Shown here: positions 58,122 to 64,000 of the stretch, in pieces | How positions within the stretch are numbered: position 1 is the stretch's first letter | How the letters are laid out: every line of letters starts with the position of its first letter | Origin: UMGS1696 sp964623635 | Lineage (GTDB): Bacteria > Bacillota > Clostridia > Oscillospirales > CAG-272 | DNA: 64,000 bases | Assembly: GCA_964623635.1 (NCBI GenBank) | Contig: CAZUUA010000006.1 | Location: forward strand, 27,942-91,941 | Reading direction: 5' to 3' | Made by a program: the position numbers and the translations under genes | Notes under the pieces: model-generated | Told to the model about the DNA's origin: nothing | The model's database searches: none | What the model saw: the letters and a program-made list of their open reading frames with translations, nothing else

Positions 58122-59363
58122 ATGTCTATCAATGATTCTATCGCACGGCTGACCGGAATGGATCCGGAGATCGGTGCTGTGATCGCAGAGGAGCTGGAAA
58201 GACAGCGGGACGGCCTGGAGCTGATCGCTTCGGAAAACGTAGTATCGGAGGCTGTGCTGCTGGCTATGGGCAGTGTGCTCACCAACAAGTATGCGGAAGG
58301 GTATCCTGGCAAGCGGTACTACGGCGGCTGCTATGTGGTGGACAAGGCCGAGACCATCGCCATCGAACGGGCCAAGAAGCTGTTTGGCGCAGAGCACGTG
58401 AACGTACAGCCCCACAGTGGCGCACAGGCCAATACGGCAGTCTATTTTGCCCTGCTGAAGCCCGGCGATACGGTACTGGGTATGAGCCTGGCTTGTGGCG
58501 GACATTTGACCCACGGCAGCCCAGTGAACATCTCCGGCAACTATTACAACTTCGTGCCCTACGGCGTGACGGAAGACGGCATCCTGGATTATGAGGAGCT
58601 GGAAAGACTGGCAAGAGAACACCATCCTAAGCTGATCGTGGCCGGGGCCTCTGCGTATCCTCGTGTCATCGACTTCGAGCGCATCGGCAAGGTAGCCAAG
58701 GAAGTGGGTGCCTACTTTATGGTGGATATGGCACACATCGCCGGTCTGGTGGCAGCAGGTCTCCATCCGTCTCCGGTACCGTATGCGGACATCGTGACCA
58801 CCACCACCCATAAGACCCTGCGTGGTCCCCGTGGCGGTATGATCCTGTGCCGGGAAGAGCTGGGCAAAGCCATCGACAAGGCCATCTTCCCCGGTACCCA
58901 AGGCGGTCCTCTGGAGCACGTGATCGCTGCCAAGGCCGTATCCTTCGGCGAAGCATTGAAGCCGGAATTCAAAGCATACCAGACCCAGATCGTGAAGAAC
59001 GCCAAGGCACTGGCAGAAGGACTGCTGGCAGAGGGCTTCCAGCTGGTCTCCGGCGGTACGGACAACCATCTGATGCTGTGCGACCTGCGTCCCTTCGATC
59101 TGACCGGTAAGGAATTCGAGCATCGCCTGGACGAGGTACACATCACCGTCAACAAGAACGCCATCCCCGGTGACCCCCAGTCTCCCTTCATCACCAGCGG
59201 TATCCGCATCGGTACACCGGCCGTGACCTCCCGTGGTCTGGTAGAAGCAGATATGATGCTGCTGGCTCACCTGATCGGGGAAACGGCAAGAGATTTTGAA
59301 GGCACCAAGGAAAGCGTCAAGAAGCAGGTACTGGAGATCTGTGCCAAGTATCCGCTGTATTAA
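58122..59363 (+). CDS. glyA: Serine hydroxymethyltransferase
   Basis: A 413-residue PLP enzyme interconverting serine and glycine with transfer of a one-carbon unit to THF. Landmarks are LELIASENVVS (32-42), GYPGKRYYGG (60-69), VNVQPHSGAQAN, VDMAHIAGLVAAGLHPSP, and TTTTHKTLRGPRGG with the PLP lysine Lys231. The length is typical. Start at 58122 with AAGGAGG ten bases upstream. It has a consensus promoter and a structured leader, and an inverted-repeat element follows it. Confidence 0.96.
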   Translation: MSINDSIARLTGMDPEIGAVIAEELERQRDGLELIASENVVSEAVLLAMGSVLTNKYAEGYPGKRYYGGCYVVDKAETIAIERAKKLFGAEHVNVQPHSGAQANTAVYFALLKPGDTVLGMSLACGGHLTHGSPVNISGNYYNFVPYGVTEDGILDYEELERLAREHHPKLIVAGASAYPRVIDFERIGKVAKEVGAYFMVDMAHIAGLVAAGLHPSPVPYADIVTTTTHKTLRGPRGGMILCREELGKAIDKAIFPGTQGGPLEHVIAAKAVSFGEALKPEFKAYQTQIVKNAKALAEGLLAEGFQLVSGGTDNHLMLCDLRPFDLTGKEFEHRLDEVHITVNKNAIPGDPQSPFITSGIRIGTPAVTSRGLVEADMMLLAHLIGETARDFEGTKESVKKQVLEICAKYPLY

Positions 59364-59372
59364 GTCAAAAGT

Positions 59373-59440
59373 AAGAAATCAGAAATAAGAAGACAGACGG
59401 AATCGATGAGCCTGCGTCCGCTTCTTATTTCTGACATCTT
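59373..59440 (+). repeat. Inverted-repeat element after glyA
   Basis: AAGAAATCAGAAATAAGAAG (59373-59392) pairs with CTTCTTATTTCTGACATCTT (59421-59440) in 18 of 20 positions around a 28-base centre. It may terminate glyA transcription, although no T-run follows. The same AT-rich motif flanks other genes here. Confidence 0.6.
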
Positions 59441-59470
59441 GCAGCGTATAATATAAAGGAAGGTATTGTT

Positions 59471-59731
59471 ATGAATCGGAACGATATGGAAAAAACCATT
59501 ACCTTCTCGATCCACGAGGAGGACAGAGACAGAGAACGCAGACAGATGCTGCGTGCGGTGTATGATGCACTGGTGGAAAAGGGTCACAAGCCCATCGACC
59601 AGCTGGTAGGCTATATCCTGACCGAGGATCCCACCTACATCACCAACTACAAAAACGCCCGTGGACTCATTCGCCGCATCGACCGCTACGAGCTGATCGC
59701 CGCATTGTTAAAGGAGTATCTGGGTGTCTGA
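59471..59731 (+). CDS. IreB family regulatory phosphoprotein (UPF0297)
   Basis: An 86-residue protein with the family-wide TITFSIHEEDRDRERRQMLRAVYDALVEKGHKPIDQLVGYILTEDPTYIT... sequence (about residues 8-60) and a basic C-terminal helix. In Enterococcus, IreB is phosphorylated by the PASTA kinase IreK and tunes cephalosporin tolerance. The usual neighbours alaS and ruvX are absent here. AAGGAAGG precedes the ATG. Its end overlaps the next gene by eight bases. Confidence 0.92.
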   Translation: MNRNDMEKTITFSIHEEDRDRERRQMLRAVYDALVEKGHKPIDQLVGYILTEDPTYITNYKNARGLIRRIDRYELIAALLKEYLGV

Positions 59732-60791
59732 GTTGCCAAAACGGATCCTGACGGACAGACTTCCCATGGTCACCAGACTGGCTGTGGGATCGCTGACCGT
59801 AGGGCCACTGCAAGCCGATCTGCCGATCCCACGAGCCGGCGAGGTCCTTTCCTACGCCTTTGATGCCGGGATCAACTTTATAGACACCGCACAATACTAC
59901 CGCAATTACGAACACATCCGTGCCGGCCTGCAAAAATGCAAAAGGCCGGAGAACGTGATCCTTTCTTCCAAGACCTACGCCTGGGACAGAGCCGGTGCGT
60001 TATCTGCCGTAGACGAAGCAAGACGTGGCGTGGACAGGGACTACATCGACATTTTTATGCTCCACGAACAGGAGAGCATCCACACGCTCCGAGGACACCG
60101 GGAAGCGCTGGACACACTGTTCGAGCTGCGGGAAAAAGGTGTGATCCGTGCGGTAGGCATATCGACCCATCACGTGGCGGCAGTGGAAGGTGCCCTTGCG
60201 CTGGCTGCGGAAGGAACGCCTCTGGACGTATTGCATCCGTTGTTCAACAAAGCCGGTATCGGTATCGCAGATGGGACCGCAGGGGACATGGCTGCTGCAT
60301 TGACAAAGCTCCACGCCACCGGCTGCGGTATTTTTGGCATGAAAGCATTGGCCGGCGGTCACCTGTACAAGGACGCAGCAGAAGCCTTTCGCTATGTGCT
60401 GGACAAGCCATTCATTGATGCGGTGGCCGTAGGAATGCAGGACGAAAGCGAGATCGATGCCAATATCGCATTTTTCACGCACGGTGCGTTTCCCACTGAT
60501 GGAGCACCACTGCGGAAGCTACAAAGACAGCTGCACATCGAGGAATACTGCGAAGGCTGCGGACGCTGTGTGGCTCGATGCGGACAGAAAGCACTGTCGC
60601 TGGTGTTGACCCAGGAAAACGAAGCGGAAGAGAATCCCTATGATTTTGGTGCCGCCTTCACTACCGCTGCCGGGATTCCGGAAGACGCAGAAAAGCCATT
60701 GTCCTACCGTGCCCAGGTGGATCCGGACAAATGTGTGCTCTGTGGCTATTGCACAAGAGAATGCTCGGCATTTGCTCTGAAGGTGTATTGA
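59724..60791 (+). CDS. Aldo/keto reductase with C-terminal 4Fe-4S ferredoxin domain
   Basis: A 355-residue fusion. The N-terminal TIM barrel has FIDTAQYYRNYE (Asp and Tyr of the catalytic tetrad), SSKTYAW (Lys) and FMLHEQE (His). The C-terminus has two cluster motifs, CEGCGRCVARC and CVLCGYCTREC, typical of the Clostridia YccK/PF13534-type aldo/keto reductases whose substrate is unknown. GTG start at 59724 with AAGGAG upstream, overlapping ireB. The last codons (CSAFALKVY) and stop are the first copy of a 51-bp tandem repeat. Confidence 0.9.
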   Translation: MSELPKRILTDRLPMVTRLAVGSLTVGPLQADLPIPRAGEVLSYAFDAGINFIDTAQYYRNYEHIRAGLQKCKRPENVILSSKTYAWDRAGALSAVDEARRGVDRDYIDIFMLHEQESIHTLRGHREALDTLFELREKGVIRAVGISTHHVAAVEGALALAAEGTPLDVLHPLFNKAGIGIADGTAGDMAAALTKLHATGCGIFGMKALAGGHLYKDAAEAFRYVLDKPFIDAVAVGMQDESEIDANIAFFTHGAFPTDGAPLRKLQRQLHIEEYCEGCGRCVARCGQKALSLVLTQENEAEENPYDFGAAFTTAAGIPEDAEKPLSYRAQVDPDKCVLCGYCTRECSAFALKVY

Positions 60792-61262
60792 AGCTGGAAA
60801 ATATAGACGCAAAGCTCGGCATTTGCTCTGAAGGTGTATTGAAGCTGGAAAATATAGACGCAAAGCCCGGCGTTTGNNNNNNNNNNNNNNNNNNNNNNNN
60901 NNNNNNNNNNNNNNNNNNNNNNNNNNNNNNNNNNNNNNNNNNNNNNNNNNNNNNNNNNNNNNNNNNNNNNNNNNNNGCAAAGCCCGGCGTTTGCTCTGAA
61001 GGTGTATTGAAGCTGGAAAATATAGACGCAAAGCCCGGCGTTTGCTCTGAAGGTGTATTGAAGCTGGAAAATATAGACGCAAAGCCCGGCGTTTGCTCTG
61101 AAGGTGTATTGAAGCTGGAAAATATAGACGCAAAGCCCGGCGTTTGCTCTGAAGGTGTATTGAAGCTGGAAAATATAGACGCAATGCCCGGCGTTTGCTC
61201 TGAAGGTGTATTGAAGCTGGAAAATATAGACGCAAAGCCCGGCGTTTGCTCTAAAAGTGTAT
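60763..61262 (+). repeat. 51-bp tandem repeat seeded from the 3' end of the aldo/keto reductase gene
   Basis: Units start at 60763, 60814 and 60865, then, after an N gap, at 60982, 61033, 61084, 61135, 61186 and a decaying one at 61237. Each holds TTTGCTCTGAAGGTGTATTG plus AAGCTGGAAAATATAGACGC. Copy 1 includes the gene stop TGA; every later copy repeats that stop. Copies after the second share a CGGCATTT to CGGCGTTT change; the unit starting at 61135 ends GCAAT instead of GCAAA. The period is a multiple of three, so open frames run along both strands, but these are repeat artefacts. All 51 bases are conserved, unlike CRISPR spacers. Confidence 0.95.
60877..60976. other. Assembly gap of 100 Ns inside the tandem repeat
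   Basis: Exactly 100 N characters. A round number implies unknown true length; the repeat array probably could not be spanned by short reads. The phase of the flanking copies does not tell how many units are missing. Confidence 0.98.
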
Positions 61263-61278
61263 CAAAACAGAATGTAGA

Positions 61279-61297
61279 AAGCGGTCTTGACCGTTCC
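61279..61297. repeat. Diverged copy of the GGAACGGTCAAGACCG palindrome
   Basis: On the minus strand the sequence is GGAACGGTCAAGACCGCTT followed shortly by CTACA, resembling the perfect copy at 35214-35233. It lies in the spacer between the tandem repeat and ribF. Confidence 0.55.
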
Positions 61298-61389
61298 AAA
61301 AAGCTATCGAAACCGAACTGTAGCCAATAGAAACAAACCAGAATGACATCGGGGTCGTAAACAGTAGTATCTATCAAGAAAGAGGAATC

Positions 61390-62340
61390 ATGCAAATCCT
61401 ATCCCTGCCTGCCATGACATCGACTGCGCACTATCCAGAAAACGGCGTATGGGTGCTTGGCTTTTTTGACGGTGTCCATTTGGGGCATCAAGCATTGCTC
61501 AAGGCGGCTCGTGCAGTAGCCCGGGAGCGACATACCTTTGTGGGCGTGTGGACCTTTGCGTCTCTGCCCAAAGCGGAACAGCGGCTGACGGACTCCATGG
61601 AGCGTGCGGCTCTTTTGGCAGAACATGGCGTGCAGTATATTGCCATCGAAAAATTTGCCGACGTACAGCAGTTGTCCGGCGAAGCATTTTTCAGGGATAT
61701 CCTGTTGGCAAGACTGTCACCCTGTGCGTTGGTGTGTGGCTTCAACTTCCGTTTTGGCTATCGTGGTGCCTGCAGTGCGGAGGATCTGGTGCGCTGGGGA
61801 CAGGAAATGCAGATCCCGGTGCAGGTGGTAGAGCCGTATCTTTGCGGAGAGGTACCGGTGTCGTCTACGGAGATCCGCACGTGTATCCGAGAAGGCAATG
61901 TGGAAAAAGCGGCACAGCTGTTGACCAGACCTTATTCGATCGGCGGTACGGTATCGCACGGCAAAGCACTGGGTCGAAAGCTGGGCTTTCCCACGGCCAA
62001 TCTGCGGCTACCGGAGAAAAAATGCGCACCGGCTCCCGGCGTCTATGCCAGTCTGGTCACACTGCCGGAGCAGAAACGATTCATGGGCGTCTGCAATATC
62101 GGATACCGACCTACGGTCAACGCGGACAAAAACGATGTGACGGTGGAGACATGGCTGCTGGATTACAGTGGAGACCTGTACGGCAAGGAGATCACCGTGG
62201 CGCTGTACAAAAAGCTGCGGGACGAGAAAAAGTTTGATAGTCTAACGGCACTGCGGGACCAGGTCATGGAAGACGGGCAAGCGGTGCGTACGTGTTTTGA
62301 AGAAGAAATGAAACTGAATGAAAATTGCCATGAACCATAA
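61390..62340 (+). CDS. ribF: Bifunctional riboflavin kinase / FAD synthetase
   Basis: A 316-residue enzyme making FMN and FAD. The adenylyltransferase domain has GFFDGVHLGH (24-33), FNFRFGYRG and the SSTEIR motif (about 155-160). The riboflavin kinase domain starts near 180 with GTVSHGKALGRKLGFPTANL and PGVYAS, and includes IGYRPT. The start follows AAAGAGGAATC. Its end overlaps the DacF-like gene by 23 bases, indicating a shared transcript. Confidence 0.93.
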   Translation: MQILSLPAMTSTAHYPENGVWVLGFFDGVHLGHQALLKAARAVARERHTFVGVWTFASLPKAEQRLTDSMERAALLAEHGVQYIAIEKFADVQQLSGEAFFRDILLARLSPCALVCGFNFRFGYRGACSAEDLVRWGQEMQIPVQVVEPYLCGEVPVSSTEIRTCIREGNVEKAAQLLTRPYSIGGTVSHGKALGRKLGFPTANLRLPEKKCAPAPGVYASLVTLPEQKRFMGVCNIGYRPTVNADKNDVTVETWLLDYSGDLYGKEITVALYKKLRDEKKFDSLTALRDQVMEDGQAVRTCFEEEMKLNENCHEP

Positions 62341-63655
62341 ACGAATCATAGGCCTGACGCTGGCACTGACGCAGCTTGTGCTGTGGTTGGGGATCTCGGT
62401 CAGCGGTGCATCTCCTTCTACCGGTACATCCGGCGGTGCACCTACAGTGGATCACTGTACCGGTGCGTATTTGTACAATTTCGAGAACGATACGGTGCTT
62501 CTGGAAAAAGGTACAGACGAGAGAGTCTATCCCACATCCACGGTCAAGATCATGACGGGTATCGTTGCCATCGAAGCCTTGGGAGACGATCTGACAAAGC
62601 AGGTGGTCATCACAAACGAGATGCTGAACCAGGCGGCCGGGAACAACATCGGACTGCGTTCCGGGGAAGCGGTAACAGTGGAGCAGCTGTTGTATGCCAC
62701 GCTGGTCAATTCTGCCAACGATTCAGCCATCGCCTTGGCGTATGCAGCCTATGGATCGGTGGAAGCATTTGTGGCGGCGATGAACGAAAAGGCCACCTGG
62801 CTGGGCGCCTACAACACCTATTACGCCAATCCTACGGGAATGCACAACGATGCCATGGTGACCACTGTCGCCGATACAGCCATCATTGCCCGATATGCCT
62901 ACAGTCTGCCGCTGTTCATGGAGATCGTGTCCACATCCAAGTATGTTATGGAAGCCACCAACATCAGCGATTATCGGAATATCTACAACCGCAACTGCCT
63001 GATCTCCAAGTACTATAACGTAAATTATTACTACAGCCGTGCCATCGGTATGAACGCCGGGAGCACGCCCCAGGGTGGTTACGCCATCTGCGCTGTGGCC
63101 GAGGACGCTGCCTCCGGGCTGACCTATCTGGCCATCGTCATGGAAGCAGAGGAAGTGGATGGTAATCTGTACAACTATGTCAATGCGCTGCGCCTGTTTG
63201 AGTGGGCGTTCAGCTCGTATACATATGTAGAAGTCCTCCGTGCCGACAAGATCATCTGCGAGCTGCCGGTGAATCTTTCGTCTACGCTGGACTATGTGAC
63301 TCTGGTGCCGGAGACGTCCATCACGGTATATCTGCCTTCGGACACCGTGGTGGAGACAGACGTGCGGTACAGCTACAATACCTTCACCGATGCCTTGGAT
63401 GCCCCTGTGGAGACCGGTCAGGAAGCCGGTACGATCACGGTACTGCTGGGAGACCGGATCCTTGGCAGCTGTGCACTTGTGACCACCTCCAGCGTAGCCA
63501 GAAGCGAATTTCTCTATTTCTTAGCCAGAGTCCGCAGCTTCACCCGGGGACGATTCTTCAAGGCCTTTGTGGTGTCGGCGATCCTGTTCACCATTGCGTA
63601 TATTTTGATCAACGCCCATATGCGGGAACGCCGACTGTGGAAACGCCACAGGTAG
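62318..63655 (+). CDS. DacF-like D-alanyl-D-alanine carboxypeptidase (S11) with an altered KTG motif
   Basis: A 445-residue penicillin-binding-protein-like enzyme: signal-anchor (about 10-29), catalytic domain with S74-T-V-K77, the SAN motif (132-134), a later beta domain and a C-terminal membrane helix (about 415-433) with a basic tail. The third active-site motif, normally KTG, reads MNAG (GMNAGSTPQGGY, about 244-255), losing the lysine, so activity may be reduced or changed. Start 62318 lies inside ribF with a weak ribosome site; ATG 62330 is an alternative. Confidence 0.87.
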   Translation: MKIAMNHKRIIGLTLALTQLVLWLGISVSGASPSTGTSGGAPTVDHCTGAYLYNFENDTVLLEKGTDERVYPTSTVKIMTGIVAIEALGDDLTKQVVITNEMLNQAAGNNIGLRSGEAVTVEQLLYATLVNSANDSAIALAYAAYGSVEAFVAAMNEKATWLGAYNTYYANPTGMHNDAMVTTVADTAIIARYAYSLPLFMEIVSTSKYVMEATNISDYRNIYNRNCLISKYYNVNYYYSRAIGMNAGSTPQGGYAICAVAEDAASGLTYLAIVMEAEEVDGNLYNYVNALRLFEWAFSSYTYVEVLRADKIICELPVNLSSTLDYVTLVPETSITVYLPSDTVVETDVRYSYNTFTDALDAPVETGQEAGTITVLLGDRILGSCALVTTSSVARSEFLYFLARVRSFTRGRFFKAFVVSAILFTIAYILINAHMRERRLWKRHR

Positions 63656-63660
63656 AGGAT

Positions 63661-63859
63661 AAGTAAGAAATCAGAAGTTAGAATTAAGAAGTATATGGAA
63701 ACAGCAGAGCGATTTCGTGGCGTATGGACATCACGAGTCGCTCTGCTGTTTTCATCAGCACAATATCTTCCGTTTCGACAAAAAGAAGTTGTCTAAATGG
63801 GTGTAGAATCTACTTCCCGTTTAGACAACTTCTGATTTCTTATTTCTAACTTTTTACTT
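63661..63859. repeat. Inverted-repeat-bounded element carrying two terminator hairpins
   Basis: The ends are related inverted repeats (AAGTAAGAAATCAGAAGTTA at 63661; its complement-like ACTTCTGATTTCTTATTTCT at 63828). Inside are two perfect-stem hairpins: AAACAGCAGAGCGA/TCGCTCTGCTGTTT (63699-63751, T4 on the plus strand, ending the dacF-like transcript) and GAAGTTGTCTAAA/TTTAGACAACTTC (63785-63832, T5 on the minus strand, ending the ligase transcript). Confidence 0.8.
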
Positions 63860-64000
63860 ACGCTGTCACGATCCCGGCAGCTTCCTTGAATTCGGGCAGA
63901 TTCTTGGCATCCTCACGCATCTTGTACTTCAGGATCTTCCCGGCGGCATTCATCGGGAACGCATCTACGAAGGTCACATACCGGGGTACCTTGTGCTTTG
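63858..64000 (-). CDS. Acyl-CoA ligase / AMP-dependent synthetase (C-terminal end only)
   Basis: The last 46 codons of a gene entering from the right. The sequence KHKVPRYVTFVDAFPMNAAG followed by KILKYKMRE is the C-terminal subdomain of acyl-adenylate-forming enzymes, and the Lys after NAAG is the catalytic lysine for adenylation. The PRYV/FVDAFPMNAAGK pattern is typical of medium/long-chain fatty acid CoA ligases. The rest, including the ATP-binding motifs, is outside the window. Confidence 0.85.
   Translation of the reverse strand, partial: KHKVPRYVTFVDAFPMNAAGKILKYKMREDAKNLPEFKEAAGIVTA

Noticed and set aside
60763..61262. Possible CRISPR array
   Set aside because: All 51 bases of each unit are conserved; there are no variable spacers and no cas genes nearby.
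60519..61395. Repetitive 17-residue-repeat proteins on both strands across the tandem repeat
   Set aside because: They exist only because the 51-bp unit is divisible by three and lacks stops in those frames; no ribosome sites, and they cross the N gap.

Overview
The window looks like a draft or metagenome-assembled contig of a Gram-positive, spore-forming, obligately anaerobic member of the Clostridia, probably an Oscillospirales-type gut bacterium. The evidence is a GerA/SpoVAF-type gene behind a forespore-type promoter, an IreB homologue, a LivJHMGF importer, D-lactate dehydrogenase, a four-domain flavodiiron protein, a glycyl radical enzyme, an intracellular glycoside hydrolase set, AGGAGG ribosome sites and many near-consensus sigma-A promoters with 17-base spacers. 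A run of exactly 100 Ns sits inside a tandem repeat, as expected for an unresolved scaffold gap. Gene density is high and no rRNA, tRNA, prophage, transposase or CRISPR array was recognised.

Layout. 1-1244: a BceRS/GraRS-type two-component system (minus). 1638-6510: livJHMGF branched-chain amino acid importer, then a GH29 alpha-L-fucosidase. 7906-12793 (minus): a DUF1846 protein, an orphan glycyl radical enzyme and a DMT transporter. 12921-16407 (minus): a heterodimeric ABC exporter with one degenerate ATP site. 16647-21668: SpoVAF-like protein, orphan sugar-binding lipoprotein, pfkA and a LOG-family hydrolase. 21723-22814 (minus): UDP-GlcNAc 2-epimerase. 22815-23643: gene-poor, with two candidate small transcripts. 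23644-32936: a lipoprotein, a GH2 enzyme divergent from an AraC regulator, a secreted protein, a beta-helix protein, a zinc-ribbon membrane protein and an AI-2E-type permease. 33100-35129: feoAB.

35326-39716 (minus): a folate operon (THF-type riboswitch, folT, folC, lipoprotein) followed by a PurF-like protein without the glutaminase cysteine. 39917-42752: D-lactate dehydrogenase and the flavodiiron fusion. 42946-51236 (minus): a six-gene carbohydrate operon (Gfo/Idh/MocA oxidoreductase, beta-helix/CE7 esterase fusion, MATE, FGGY kinase, GH32-like enzyme, AIM24). 51423-53326: DUF975 and MFS proteins. 53477-57635 (minus): GH127, YmdB, a catalytically degenerate MgsA homologue and a MinD-like ATPase. 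57945-60791: glyA behind a structured leader, ireB, and an iron-sulfur aldo/keto reductase whose 3' end seeds a 51-bp tandem repeat. 61390-64000: ribF, a DacF-like protein and the end of an acyl-CoA ligase.

Together the genes fit a saccharolytic fermenter. Glycoside hydrolases without signal peptides act on imported oligosaccharides (fucose, arabinose, fructose or uronic-acid linked) and feed glycolysis through PfkA to D-lactate. The folate region and glyA form a one-carbon theme, with an RNA element upstream of each. The best candidates for something undescribed are the glyA leader (three-way junction with complementary loops), the two small transcripts at 22.9-23.5 kb, the Cys-less PurF, the active-site-less MgsA and the orphan glycyl radical enzyme. 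All coordinates and base pairings were read by eye; no alignment or folding program was run.
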